From contig JAHBWE010000015.1 in NCBI GenBank assembly GCA_019637155.1, positions 186,001 through 250,000 on the forward strand: 64,000 nt of DNA, in the 5' to 3' direction. Both the position numbers and the translations under genes were made by a program. The notes below the pieces were generated by a model. It was not told the DNA's origin, made no database searches, and saw nothing but the letters and a program-made list of their open reading frames with translations. Shown one piece after another: positions 52,351 to 61,535 of this stretch (position 1 is its first letter; each line of letters begins with the position of its first letter). The DNA is from Labilithrix sp. (lineage in GTDB: Bacteria > Myxococcota_A > Polyangia > Polyangiales > Polyangiaceae).

Positions 52351-54282
52351 GTGAAGACAAAGCGCGGGTTGGGTGGGGCGGAGCTCGGGCTGGCGCTCCT
52401 CGTGATCTCGGTCGTCGCGATGATGATCGTCCCGCTGCCGACCTGGCTCCTGGACATTCTTCTTGCCACCAACCTCTCGCTCGCGGTGGCGATCCTCCTC
52501 GTCGTCCTCTACGTCCCCGACGCCCTCGCGATCGCGACGTTTCCGACGATCCTGCTGCTGACGACGCTGTTTCGGCTCGCGCTGAACGTGTCGTCGGTCC
52601 GGCTCATCCTCCTCCAGGCCAACGCCGGCGAGGTCATTCGGGCGTTCGGCAACTTCGTCGTGCGCGGGAACTACGTCGTCGGCGGCGTCATCTTCCTCGT
52701 CCTCACCATCATCCAGTTCATCGTCATCGCGAAGGGCTCCGAGCGCGTCGCCGAGGTCGGAGCCCGGTTCGTCCTCGACGCGATGCCCGGCAAGCAGATG
52801 GCGATCGACGCCGAGCTCCGGTCCGGCGCGATCGACGGCAACGAGGCGCGGCGGCGACGGCGCATGCTGTCGCGCGAGAGCCAGTTCTACGGCTCGATGG
52901 ACGGCGCGATGAAGTTCGTGAAGGGCGACGTCATCGCGTCGCTCGTGATCACGGTCGTGAACATCCTCGGCGGGCTCGCGATCGGCGTGGGCCAGAAGGG
53001 CATGCCCGCGGTCGAGGCGCTGAAGCGCTACGGCCTCCTCACGATCGGCGACGGCCTCGTCTCCCAGATCCCCGCGCTCGTGCTGTCGACCGCGGCCGGC
53101 GTGCTCGTCACCCGCGTCGCGAGCGAGGACCCCGACACGCCGCTCGGCGAAGAGCTCGCGGGACAGCTCTTCGGCATGCCGAAGGCGCTCAAGGTCGCGT
53201 CCGGCTTCGTGCTGCTGCTCGCGATCGTCCCCGGCCTGCCCGCGGCTCCGTTCCTCATCCTCGCCGCCGCGCTCTTCTTCATCGCCCGCACGCGCACGCG
53301 GCAGCTCGAGATCGCCGAGCGCCGCGCCGCGACCGAGCCGGCGCGGCCGGTCGTCCAGGGCGCCCGCCGCGAAGCCGTGTTCGTCCCGATCGTCGTGCCG
53401 TGGAGCATCGAGGTGAGCGAGGATCTCGCCGACGAGCTCGACGACGCGCCGGACCGGCCGGGCCTGCGGTCGGAGGCGCTCGCGCTCCGCGACGTCCTGT
53501 TCGCCGAGCTCGGCGTCCCCTTCCCTGCCCCGCGCGTGCGCGTCGCGGCGGGTTTGCCGGCGCGCCACGCCGTCGTCTCGCTGTTCGAGGTGCCGACGAA
53601 GATCCTGCCGCTCCCGGCCGAGGGCGTCATCGCCGCGGTCCGCGACGCGACCGCCGATCTCCTCCGCACCCGCGCCGGCGACTTCCTCGGCCTCGCCGAG
53701 ACGCAGCGCCTCCTCGACGAGCTCGAGCAGTTCGCGCCCGCGACGGTGCGCAACGTCGTGCCGAAGCCCGTCAGCCTCACGCTCCTCACCGACATCCTCC
53801 GCCGCCTCGTGGAGGAGCGCGTGTCGATCCGCGATCTCCGCGCGATCTTGGAGGCGCTCGCGTCGCTCGCGGCGACGGAGAAGGATCCGCTCACGCTCAC
53901 CGAGCTCGTCCGCGCGCAGCTTCGTCGCGCGCTCACGTTCAAGCTCACGCGCGGCGCGCCGCAGCTCGGCGTCGTCCTCGTCGATCCCACGATCGAGGAC
54001 ACCGTCCGCCGCGCGATCCAGCGCACGCCGGCCGGCGCGTTCCTCACGCTGCCGCCCGCCGCCGCGCGCGACGTCATCGCCTCGCTCCGCCGCGCCGCGG
54101 GGGAGGCCTCTGCGCAGGCGAACGCGCCGCCGGTCGTCCTCACGCAGCCGGACATCCGCCGCTTCGTGCGGAAGCTCATCGAGAGCGACCTCCCCGACGC
54201 GACGGTCGTGAGCTTCGCGGAGCTCCTCCCCGAGGTCACGCTCCGCCCGCTCGCGCGCGCCAACCTCGCCGGCATCGGCTGA
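52351..54282 (+). CDS. Type III secretion export-gate protein (FHIPEP, SctV/FlhA)
   Basis: The 643-residue protein has about eight membrane segments in residues 10-310 and a cytoplasmic domain. The FHIPEP region is well kept: FPTILLLTTLFRLALNVSS, FVVRGNYVVGGVIFLVLTII, GARFVLDAMPGKQMAIDAEL, SQFYGSMDGAMKFVKGD and LTIGDGLVSQIPALVLSTAAGVLVTRV. The cytoplasmic half is less conserved and fits SctV better than FlhA. No other type III or flagellar gene is in the window, so it is isolated. The start is GTG 52351. Confidence 0.9.
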   Translation: MKTKRGLGGAELGLALLVISVVAMMIVPLPTWLLDILLATNLSLAVAILLVVLYVPDALAIATFPTILLLTTLFRLALNVSSVRLILLQANAGEVIRAFGNFVVRGNYVVGGVIFLVLTIIQFIVIAKGSERVAEVGARFVLDAMPGKQMAIDAELRSGAIDGNEARRRRRMLSRESQFYGSMDGAMKFVKGDVIASLVITVVNILGGLAIGVGQKGMPAVEALKRYGLLTIGDGLVSQIPALVLSTAAGVLVTRVASEDPDTPLGEELAGQLFGMPKALKVASGFVLLLAIVPGLPAAPFLILAAALFFIARTRTRQLEIAERRAATEPARPVVQGARREAVFVPIVVPWSIEVSEDLADELDDAPDRPGLRSEALALRDVLFAELGVPFPAPRVRVAAGLPARHAVVSLFEVPTKILPLPAEGVIAAVRDATADLLRTRAGDFLGLAETQRLLDELEQFAPATVRNVVPKPVSLTLLTDILRRLVEERVSIRDLRAILEALASLAATEKDPLTLTELVRAQLRRALTFKLTRGAPQLGVVLVDPTIEDTVRRAIQRTPAGAFLTLPPAAARDVIASLRRAAGEASAQANAPPVVLTQPDIRRFVRKLIESDLPDATVVSFAELLPEVTLRPLARANLAGIG

Positions 54283-54320
54283 CGCGCGCCGAAAGTCGCG
54301 CGCTCGCGAACGACGACGCG

Positions 54321-55280
54321 CTACTTCTGCCGGACCATCTTGCGCTGGACGATGCCGAGGCGCTGGACGTGCTGCTTCGCCTCGCGCTCGAGGAGCGGGT
54401 GCACCTTCTTCTGCGGCGGCAAGAACATGCCGAGGAGGTGCGGGTTGATGTCGGCGAGCTTCTTCACCGCGCGGGCGATCGCCTTCGTGTCGTTCACCGC
54501 GGCGTAAGCGAACGCGCGGGCGCGCCACATCTGCGCGCGCATCTCGGCGTGCTCCGGCGCGTCGGGGTTGAAGAGGTCGAGCGTGTCGACGGCCTTCCTT
54601 CCCTGCCCGGTCCGCGCCCAGGCCTCCCCTGCCACCGTGGCGAAGAGGACGCGCGTCTTCGGCTCCTGCTGCTTGCCGAGCTCGAGCTTGTCCGCGAGCG
54701 CGCGCGCCTCCGCCGTCTCGCCGAGCGTGAGGTGGAGCATCGCGCGCATCGCGCGGACCTGACCGGCGATCGGGCCGATCTCCTTGTCGACGTTGATCGA
54801 CTCGAGCGTCTCGAGCGCCTTCTTCGGGTCCTCCTGCATGAGGAGCTGCGCCTTCGCGATCACGGCCTGCGTGTCGCCCTTCTTGAAGTCGGTGGAGATC
54901 TTCTCGAGCGCGGCCTTTCGGCCCTCCTCGGTGTCGGCGCCCTTCAGGATCGCGCCGAGGGCCTGCGTCTTCTTCACGTAGCGGTCGAGCCAGATGATGA
55001 CGCCGATGCCGACGACGGTGGCGACGCCCGCGACGGCCTTCGGGATCGGCCCGGGGATGATGAACGCGATGATCCAGACCAGGAGCGCGACGAGACCGAC
55101 GCGGACGTAGATCTTCTTGAGGTCGACCGGCGGCTTGTCCTCGGCCGGCTTGCCGATCTCCGCGAGCTCCTTCTGGACCTCCGCCGCGCTCTTCTTTTTC
55201 TTCGCCTTCTTCGCGGGCACGTCATTGAGCGACTTCGACGGCGGGCTCTTCTCGGCCTCTTTCTCGGTCTCTTCTGCCAC
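54321..55280 (-). CDS. Membrane-anchored TPR-type protein
   Basis: The 319-residue protein begins with about 50 charged residues (KKAKKKKSAAEVQKELAEIG), then two membrane segments at about 58-98 (VRVGLVALLVWIIAFIIPG, AVAGVATVVGIGVIIWLDRY) and a helical TPR-like region to the end. GTG 55280 is the start. I do not recognise a family. It lies 9 bases after an AI-2E-type transporter gene in the same direction and is likely in one operon. Confidence 0.72.
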   Translation of the reverse strand: MAEETEKEAEKSPPSKSLNDVPAKKAKKKKSAAEVQKELAEIGKPAEDKPPVDLKKIYVRVGLVALLVWIIAFIIPGPIPKAVAGVATVVGIGVIIWLDRYVKKTQALGAILKGADTEEGRKAALEKISTDFKKGDTQAVIAKAQLLMQEDPKKALETLESINVDKEIGPIAGQVRAMRAMLHLTLGETAEARALADKLELGKQQEPKTRVLFATVAGEAWARTGQGRKAVDTLDLFNPDAPEHAEMRAQMWRARAFAYAAVNDTKAIARAVKKLADINPHLLGMFLPPQKKVHPLLEREAKQHVQRLGIVQRKMVRQK

Positions 55281-55289
55281 GGCGGCGTC

Positions 55290-56561
55290 CTACCCCGGCG
55301 CCGACGGGATGCCAAGGTCCGCCTCGGGCGCGAGGTCCGGATCGGACGCGTAGACGTGCTTCTTCACGTGGAGGAAGACGTTCTGCACGATCGACATCAC
55401 CGGGACCGCGAGCAGCGCGCCGACGACGCCGAAGAAGTGCTCGCCGACGAGGAGCGAGAACACGACGAGGAGCGGATGGATCTTCGCCGCGTCGCCCATG
55501 ATCTTCGGGTTGAGGATGTTCGCCTCGAGCTGGTGGATGCCGACGATCCACGCGAGGACGAACACGGCCGTGCTGACCGACTGCGTGAGCCCGAGGATGA
55601 CGGCGGGGATCGCGCTGATGATCGATCCGAAGATCGGGACGAGGCTGAAGACGGTCGCGACGAGCGCGAGGACGGGCCAGTACTTGAGGCCGACGATCGC
55701 GAAGCCGATCGCGCTGAGGACGCCGTTGACGAGGCAGATGAGGAGCTGCCCGCGCACGACGCCGGAGAGGCCGCGATCGATCCGCACGAGGAGCTCGTCC
55801 CACGACGCGCGCGCGCTCGGCCGCACGAGCGACGAGAAGAAGCGGAGGATGCGCTCGCGCGTGAGCATCGTGTACGCGGCGAGCATGAGCGTGAGGCCGA
55901 AGACGAAGAAGAAGCGGCTCACGCCCGCGATGATGTTGCGGCCGATGCGGACGAGCTCGAGCGCGTTGTGCTGCGCGTACGAGATGCTCTTCCCCGCGGC
56001 CTCGGCGACGACGCGATCGAGGTCGAACGGCTCGGCGCGCGACTCTCCCAGCGGCTCGATCGTGTAGCCGCCGCCCTTCGCGGCGGTGACCTGGATCGGG
56101 CCCTGGAGCTCGATCGCGTAGGAGCCGTCGACGCGCTCGTAGGCGACGATCGCGGGCGGGTCCTCCTTGCCGTCGCCGTCGCGATCGCGCGGGTCCTCGG
56201 GCGGCGGCGGGCCGAGGCCCATCGCGCGGAGCCGGGCCTGCGCGCCGGGCACCCACTCGTGCTTGATCGTCTTCGAGAGGGTGGGGAGCTCGCGCCGGAG
56301 GCCGGCGAGCTCGGCGAGGACGCGCGGGGTCGTCATCCGGAGGAAGCCGCCGAGGACGCCGAGGACCACGACGTAGACGAGGATGATCGCGACCGCGCGC
56401 GGCACGCGCTTCGACTCGACCCACGCGACCGCCGGCGTGAGCACGTACGCGATCACGAGCGCGAGCACGAACGGCAGCAGCACGGAGCGCGCGGCGACGA
56501 GGATCGCGACCGCGATCGCCGCGCTCACCACGAGGAAGATGGTGTGCCGTCGAATCGCCAC
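55290..56561 (-). CDS. AI-2E family (PerM/YhhT-type) transporter
   Basis: The 423-residue protein has about eight membrane segments, with a long soluble insertion near residues 90-190 (VPGAQARLRAMGLGPPPPEDPRDRDGDGKEDPP). The C-terminal half has the family blocks GVVRGQLLICLVNGVLSAIGF, VPIFGSIISAIPAVILGL, and LEANILNPKIMGDAAKIHPLLVVFSLLVG. Family members include autoinducer-2 exporters and Na/Li antiporters, so a substrate cannot be named. GTG 56561 is the start. A short DRDGDGKED stretch in the insertion may bind Ca. Confidence 0.9.
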   Translation of the reverse strand: MAIRRHTIFLVVSAAIAVAILVAARSVLLPFVLALVIAYVLTPAVAWVESKRVPRAVAIILVYVVVLGVLGGFLRMTTPRVLAELAGLRRELPTLSKTIKHEWVPGAQARLRAMGLGPPPPEDPRDRDGDGKEDPPAIVAYERVDGSYAIELQGPIQVTAAKGGGYTIEPLGESRAEPFDLDRVVAEAAGKSISYAQHNALELVRIGRNIIAGVSRFFFVFGLTLMLAAYTMLTRERILRFFSSLVRPSARASWDELLVRIDRGLSGVVRGQLLICLVNGVLSAIGFAIVGLKYWPVLALVATVFSLVPIFGSIISAIPAVILGLTQSVSTAVFVLAWIVGIHQLEANILNPKIMGDAAKIHPLLVVFSLLVGEHFFGVVGALLAVPVMSIVQNVFLHVKKHVYASDPDLAPEADLGIPSAPG

Positions 56562-56564
56562 GAC

Positions 56565-57083
56565 CTATGCCTTCAGCCCGGGGACGTCGCCGAACGCGGC
56601 GTGGAGCTTCTGCCAGGTTTGGTCGAGCGCCTCGGGCATGACGCGGACGTCGGCGAGCACCGGCATGAAGCTCGTGTCGCCCGGCCATCGCGGGACGACG
56701 TGGCCGTGACAGTGCTCGGCGTGCCCGGCGCCGGCGTGGAGGCCGAGGTTGAACCCGACGTTCATCGCGGGGCAGCTCACCGCGCGACGGAGGCGCACGG
56801 TGGTGTCGCGGAGGAGCGCCATGACGGCGTGGTACTCGTCGTCGGAGAGGTCGGAGAGGTCCGGCACGTGCCGGCGCGGCGCGACGAGCACGTGGCACGG
56901 CGCGAAGGGGTACCGATTCAAGAGCGCGATCGCGTGCGTCTGCACGACGAGCACGAGGTTCTCGCGGAGCCGCGCGGCGTCCTCGGCGTGCTCGCAGAAG
57001 AAGCACCCGCGGTCCTCGTCGCGAGCCTGCGACGCCTCGATGTAGGGCATCCGCCACGGAGCCCAGAGCGGTGTCGTCGGCAT
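56565..57083 (-). CDS. HIT-family nucleotide hydrolase/transferase
   Basis: The 172-residue protein has the histidine triad HCHGHVVPR at about residue 120 and a Zn-type CFFCEH pair near the N-terminus. NRYPFAPCHVLVAPRRHVPDLSDL is the family's substrate-binding block, and the length fits Ap4A phosphorylase-like or FHIT-like proteins. ATG 57083 gives MPTTPLWAPWRMPYIEA, the expected N-terminus. The AI-2E-type gene follows after 3 bases. Confidence 0.92.
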   Translation of the reverse strand: MPTTPLWAPWRMPYIEASQARDEDRGCFFCEHAEDAARLRENLVLVVQTHAIALLNRYPFAPCHVLVAPRRHVPDLSDLSDDEYHAVMALLRDTTVRLRRAVSCPAMNVGFNLGLHAGAGHAEHCHGHVVPRWPGDTSFMPVLADVRVMPEALDQTWQKLHAAFGDVPGLKA

Positions 57084-57150
57084 GCGGCGCACCTTAGTCG
57101 AGCAGGGACAAAACCACCATCGGCCCGCGGCGTGCGACGATGCGGAGCCG

Positions 57151-57963
57151 ATGAGCTCCATCGCCGACAAGCGCGCCCGGTTCCGTGCCCTCCATGCGGA
57201 GGGGTGTTTCGTGATCCCGAACCCCTGGGACGTCGGGAGCGCGCGGGTGCTCCAGCACCTGGGGTTCGCAGCGCTCGCGACGACGAGCAGCGGCTTCGCA
57301 TGGTCGACGGGGCGCCCCGACTACGGCGTCGCGCGCGACGACGTGCTCGCGCATGTCGGCGCGATCGCCGCCGCGGTGGACGTGCCGGTGAACGCCGACT
57401 TCGAGTCGGGCTTCGCGGCGGAGCCCGAGGACGTCGCCGCGAACGTCACCCTCGCCGTCGCCACCGGCATCGCGGGCCTCTCGATCGAGGACACCGACGT
57501 GCGCGTCGCGGGCCGTCTCTATCCGAAGGCGCTCGCGGCGGAGCGCGTCGGCGCCGCGCGCGCGGCGATCGACGCGGCCGACGCCGCGGTGGTGCTCGTG
57601 GGCCGGACGGAGGGACTGCTCGCGGACCCGACCGCGGTCTCCGCCGCCACGAGCAAGCTCGTCGCGCTCGCGGAGGCGGGCGCGGACTGCCTGTATGCGC
57701 CCGGCGTCTGGAGCAAGGACGACATCGCGGCGATGGTCCGCGCCGTCGCGCCGAAGCCGCTCAACGTGCTCGCCCAGAACCCGGCGCTCACGCTCGCCGA
57801 CTACGCCGCGCTCGGCGTCCGCCGCGTCAGCGTCGGCGGCGCGCTCGCCCGCGTCGCGTGGGGCGCCGTGCGCGCGGCGGCGGAGGAGATGAAGAAGGGC
57901 TCCTTCGCAAGCCTCTCCACCGCCATGCCGGGCAAGGATCTGAACGGCATCTTCCGACGCTGA
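57151..57963 (+). CDS. PEP mutase / isocitrate lyase family enzyme
   Basis: The 270-residue protein is a TIM-barrel of the ICL/PEPM family: FVIPNPWDVGSARVLQHLG, ATTSSGFAWSTGRPDYG, VNADFESGFA, GLSIEDTDVRVAGRLYP and LVGRTEGLL. The Asp/Glu residues in DFESG and EDTD are the metal and substrate ligands. It has no KKCGH motif, so isocitrate lyase is excluded. Candidates are oxaloacetate-type hydrolases or carboxyphosphonoenolpyruvate-like enzymes. ATG 57151 is used, since an upstream frame from 57082 overlaps the HIT gene. Confidence 0.88.
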   Translation: MSSIADKRARFRALHAEGCFVIPNPWDVGSARVLQHLGFAALATTSSGFAWSTGRPDYGVARDDVLAHVGAIAAAVDVPVNADFESGFAAEPEDVAANVTLAVATGIAGLSIEDTDVRVAGRLYPKALAAERVGAARAAIDAADAAVVLVGRTEGLLADPTAVSAATSKLVALAEAGADCLYAPGVWSKDDIAAMVRAVAPKPLNVLAQNPALTLADYAALGVRRVSVGGALARVAWGAVRAAAEEMKKGSFASLSTAMPGKDLNGIFRR

Positions 57964-57974
57964 GAGCACCAACG

Positions 57975-58005
57975 AAAACGGCCGCCTCCTCTCGGAAGCG
58001 GCCGT
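57975..58005 (-). terminator. Intrinsic terminator of rpsA
   Basis: On the minus strand ACGGCCGC (58005-57998) pairs with GCGGCCGT (57985-57978) around 12 bases, followed by TTTTCGTT. It begins 22 bases after the rpsA stop and may also serve the convergent PEP mutase gene. Confidence 0.85.
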
Positions 58006-58026
58006 CTTCGTGCGTGACGAGGCTGG

Positions 58027-59799
58027 TCAGCCCTCGTCGTCGTCGTCGTCGTCGTCGTCCTTCTTGACGGCAACGGCGCCGAGCTTCTGCTTGATGAGCT
58101 CGCCGATCGAGGTGGCCTTCGCCGCCTCGTCCGCCTTCTTCGGGGCGACCGACTGGCGCTGCTGCTGCTTCGGGGCCGGCTGGTTCGCCGCCTCGCCGAT
58201 GCGCATCGAGAGCGTCAAACGACGGTCCTGCGAGTCGACGTTGGCGACCTCGGCCTGGAGCGTGTCGCCGATGTCGTAGATCGACTCTTCGCCGGCCTCG
58301 TTCTTCTTGGCGATGAGCTCGTTCGTCGGGATCAGGCCCTCCACGCCGTCACGGATGCGGACGAAGATGCCGTAGTCCGTGAGGGAGACGACCTTCGCGT
58401 CGACCAGCTTGCCCGGAGGGAACTCCGAGAAGATCGTCGGCCAGGGATCGTCCCAGAGCTGCTTGATGCCGAGGGAGACCTTCTTCTCGTCATGGTTGAT
58501 CGAGAGGATGATCGCCTCGACGTCGTCGCCCTTGTGGTAGAGGTCCGCCGGGTTGTTGACCTTGGCCGTCCACGAGAGGTCGCTCTTGTGGACCATGCCG
58601 TCGACGCCCTCTTCGATGCCGATGAAGACGCCGTAGTCGGTGATCGAGCGGACCTTGCCGCCGATCTTGTCGCCCGGGCTGTACTTCTCGGTGAAGAGCG
58701 TCCAGGGATCGGGCTCGAGCTGCTTCAGGCCGAGGCTGATGCGCTTCGCCTTCGCGTCCACCTCGAGCACCTGGCAGTCGATCTCCTGACCGACCTCGAG
58801 GAGCTTCGACGGGTGCTTGACCTTCTTCGTCCACGACATCTCGCTGACGTGGATGAGGCCCTCGACGCCCGGCTCGAGCTCGACGAACGCGCCGTAGTCG
58901 GTGATCGACATGACCTTGCCGTGCACCTTCTTGCCCGGCGGGAACGCCTCCTCGGCGTGGCTCCACGGATCTTCCTGGGTCTGCTTGAGACCGAGGGAGA
59001 CGCGCTCGGTCTCCGGGTTGTACTTGAGGACCTTGACCGTGACCTCGTCGCCGACCTTGAAGAGCTCCTCGGGGTGGTTGACCCGGCCCCAGGACATGTC
59101 GGTGATGTGGAGGAGGCCGTCGATTCCGCCGAGATCCACGAACGCACCGTATTCGGTGATGTTCTTGATCACGCCGCGGACGACCTTGCCCTCCTCGAGG
59201 GTCTCGAGGGTCTTGGTCTTCTGCTCGTCGCGCTCCTTCTCGAGGAGGACGCGACGCGAGAGCACGATGTTGCCGCGCTTCTTGTTGAACTTGATGACCT
59301 TGAATTGGTAGGTCTGGCCGATCAGCTTGTCCAAGTTGCGGATCGGACGAAGGTCGACCTGAGAGCCGGGGAGGAACGCCTTCACGCCGCCCTTGATGGT
59401 GACGCTGAGGCCGCCCTTCACGCGCTGGCTGATGGTGCCTTCGATGAGCTCGTCGCGCTCGCACGCGCCCGAGATCTCGTCCCACACCTTCATCTTGTCA
59501 GCCTTCTCCTTGGAGAGGGTGACCAAGCCGTCGTCGTTCTCGCGGCTCTCGATGAAGACGTCAACGCGGTCGCCCGCCTTGACGAGGATTTCGCCACCGG
59601 CGCCGGTGAACTCGCTGAGGGAGATCATGCCCTCGCTCTTCCCGCCGATGTCGATGATGACGTTGTCACGCTGCACCGCCACGACGGTGCCCTGGACGAT
59701 CTCGCCCTCTTTGCCGAACTCGCCGCCGGAGACGGACGCTTCGAAGAGCGCGGCGAAGGAGTCCATTCCTCCGCTGGTTTCGGTGATTTGGTTGGCCAT
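58027..59799 (-). CDS. rpsA: 30S ribosomal protein S1
   Basis: The 590-residue protein has six S1 (OB-fold) domains, seen as repeated blocks such as GTVVAVQRDNVIIDIGGKSEG, VRGVIKNITEYGAFVDLGG, HGKVMSITDYGAFVELEPG, GGKVRSITDYGVFIGIEEG and VDAKVVSLTDYGIFVRIRDG. It binds mRNA and helps initiate translation. The C-terminus is lysine- and glutamine-rich and ends with eight Asp residues and EG, an unusual acidic end. The region before ATG 59799 (TTTCTTCAAAACTCATTC) has no Shine-Dalgarno, as is common for rpsA. Its operon is aroA-cmk-lipoprotein-rpsA. Confidence 0.96.
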   Translation of the reverse strand: MANQITETSGGMDSFAALFEASVSGGEFGKEGEIVQGTVVAVQRDNVIIDIGGKSEGMISLSEFTGAGGEILVKAGDRVDVFIESRENDDGLVTLSKEKADKMKVWDEISGACERDELIEGTISQRVKGGLSVTIKGGVKAFLPGSQVDLRPIRNLDKLIGQTYQFKVIKFNKKRGNIVLSRRVLLEKERDEQKTKTLETLEEGKVVRGVIKNITEYGAFVDLGGIDGLLHITDMSWGRVNHPEELFKVGDEVTVKVLKYNPETERVSLGLKQTQEDPWSHAEEAFPPGKKVHGKVMSITDYGAFVELEPGVEGLIHVSEMSWTKKVKHPSKLLEVGQEIDCQVLEVDAKAKRISLGLKQLEPDPWTLFTEKYSPGDKIGGKVRSITDYGVFIGIEEGVDGMVHKSDLSWTAKVNNPADLYHKGDDVEAIILSINHDEKKVSLGIKQLWDDPWPTIFSEFPPGKLVDAKVVSLTDYGIFVRIRDGVEGLIPTNELIAKKNEAGEESIYDIGDTLQAEVANVDSQDRRLTLSMRIGEAANQPAPKQQQRQSVAPKKADEAAKATSIGELIKQKLGAVAVKKDDDDDDDDEG

Positions 59800-59898
59800 G
59801 AATGAGTTTTGAAGAAACCTCGTGTCGGCCGCGCAGGACGCACGGCCGCCTTCTCCCCTTTTGGGGGGTAGCGTGAGTAGCTCAGGCCCGGAGCGCTG

Positions 59899-60816
59899 TC
59901 AAAGGCCGAGGTCTTCGCCCCGCACCTTCGGCAGCTCCTCGAGGAGGCGCGGCGGGACCGAGACGCGCACGAAGACCACGTCGCCCTCGTACGCGATCTT
60001 CGCGTCTTTCAGCCACGCGCGGTCCGGCGCCTTCGCGAGCTCGGCCGCGATCTTCTTCGCCTGCATCTCGCCGTACGCGGTCGCGGCGGCCTCCGCGTAC
60101 GCGAGCGCGACCACGACGCCGCCGCTCCCCGGCTGGAGCTCGATCGTCGCGCTCGTCAGCTTCTTCGTGAGCGGCCCGAGGAGCGCGTGCCGCTCGAACA
60201 AACGGAGGAACGCGCCGCCGAGGCGGACCGACACGAGCGCGGTGGCGCTCGTCTCCGGGGCGGGGCGGTTCGCCGGCGACGCGAAGCTCGCGCGCGCGCG
60301 GTCGCGCCCGCCGCCGAGCACGCCGACCCACGTGCGGTCCGGGAGGACGAAGAGCGAGCCCGCTCCCGCGACGCGCCTGTCGTCGACCTCGTATTCGATC
60401 ACCTTCTTCCGCTCGTCCGAGACGCTGCGGAAGAGCGGGCGGCCGTCCTCGCCCGCGACCTTCGCGGGGTCGAGCCGCGCCGGCACGCTCCTCAGCACGA
60501 GCGCGGCCTCGCTCTGGTTCACGCCGACGATGATGTCCTGCGCTCCCTCGACCGCCTCCACCATCGTCGCGCCGCGCGCGATGCCGCGCGCCTGCGCCGC
60601 CGCCACGAGCGCGCGCCAGAACGAGCCGTAGAGGCTGTCCTTCTTGAGCGACTGCGGCCGGATCACGACGTAGATGTCGGGCGTCCGATCGAAGATGTCG
60701 GTCCACGACGGCCCCGACTCCTGCCGCGGCGGCGGCTTCGCTTCGCCCCCGCCGCACGCCGTCGCGCCGAGCAGCGCGAGCGCGGCGGCGAGGACGACGC
60801 GCCGCGCGAGCCTCAT
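59899..60816 (-). CDS. Lipoprotein inserted in the cmk-rpsA operon
   Basis: The 305-residue protein has a lipoprotein signal ending in LLGATACGG (lipobox ATAC). The rest is alpha/beta with no recognised domain: DIYVVIRPQSLKKDSLYG, IIVGVNQSEAALVLRSVP, RTWVGVLGGGRDRARASFAS, and DVVFVRVSVPPRLL. ATG 60816 overlaps the cmk stop (ATGA), so it is translated with cmk. An exported lipoprotein between cmk and rpsA is unusual in general, but small lipoproteins fill many operons in this genome. Confidence 0.78.
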   Translation of the reverse strand: MRLARRVVLAAALALLGATACGGGEAKPPPRQESGPSWTDIFDRTPDIYVVIRPQSLKKDSLYGSFWRALVAAAQARGIARGATMVEAVEGAQDIIVGVNQSEAALVLRSVPARLDPAKVAGEDGRPLFRSVSDERKKVIEYEVDDRRVAGAGSLFVLPDRTWVGVLGGGRDRARASFASPANRPAPETSATALVSVRLGGAFLRLFERHALLGPLTKKLTSATIELQPGSGGVVVALAYAEAAATAYGEMQAKKIAAELAKAPDRAWLKDAKIAYEGDVVFVRVSVPPRLLEELPKVRGEDLGL

Positions 60817-61520
60817 GCCTGGAGCGCGCGCTCGGCGGTGCGCACGTGCTCGAGCATGAACGCGACCGTCTCCTCGATCGTCATCGACGTCGAGTCGACG
60901 AGCACCGCGGTCTCCGCCTTCTTCAGCGGCGCGATCGCGCGTCCCTCGTCGCGGGCGTCGCGCGACTTCACGTCGGCGAGGGTCTCCTCGAACGTCACCG
61001 TCTGGCCCTTCGCGACGAGCTCGGCGTGGCGGCGGCCGGCGCGGACCTCGGGGCTCGCGGTGAGGAAGAACTTCACCTCCGCGTTCGGGAACACGACCGT
61101 GCCGATGTCGCGCCCCTCGAGCACGACGCCGCCGGCCGCGCCCGTCTGGCGCTGCAGCTCGAGGAGCGCCGCGCGCACCTCCTCGTGCGCCGACACCGTG
61201 CTCGCGCCCTGCGCGATGTCCGGCGTGCGGATCGCTTCGCTCACGTCCTCGCCGCGGAGGGAGACCCGGACGCCGAGCGTCGCGTCGCGCTCGAACGCGA
61301 GCGCGCGATCGCCGATGATGCCGCGCGCGAGGCCCGCGACCTGGGCGCCGTCGTTCCACGGCGTGCCCGCGCGCGTCGCCGCGAGCGCGACCGCGCGGTA
61401 CATCGCGCCGGTGTCGACGAGGACGTACCCGAGCGCGTCGGCGAGGCGGCGCGCGACCGTGCTCTTCCCCGCCCCGGCGGGGCCGTCGATCGCGACGATG
61501 GGTCGGGTCCGCTCGGCCAT
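60813..61520 (-). CDS. cmk: Cytidylate kinase
   Basis: The 235-residue P-loop enzyme phosphorylates CMP and dCMP. It has IDGPAGAGKSTVARRLA (Walker A), YVLVDTGAMYRAVAL (nucleotide-binding), VVLEGRDIGTVVFPNA and SRDARDEGRAIAPL. The length is standard. It follows aroA by 15 bases in the same direction, matching the widely conserved aroA-cmk-rpsA gene order. Confidence 0.95.
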   Translation of the reverse strand: MAERTRPIVAIDGPAGAGKSTVARRLADALGYVLVDTGAMYRAVALAATRAGTPWNDGAQVAGLARGIIGDRALAFERDATLGVRVSLRGEDVSEAIRTPDIAQGASTVSAHEEVRAALLELQRQTGAAGGVVLEGRDIGTVVFPNAEVKFFLTASPEVRAGRRHAELVAKGQTVTFEETLADVKSRDARDEGRAIAPLKKAETAVLVDSTSMTIEETVAFMLEHVRTAERALQA

Positions 61521-61535
61521 GACAGGAGGTTCCTA

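Noticed and set aside
52351..54282. Flagellar FlhA as the identity of the export-gate gene
   Set aside because: No flagellar genes lie nearby and the cytoplasmic half does not look FlhA-like. SctV is the better call, though not proven.
52236..58067. Very long plus-strand frame of more than 1900 codons
   Set aside because: It crosses SctV, two minus-strand genes with clear families and more. Its composition is low-complexity Arg/Asp/Glu, so it is a shadow.
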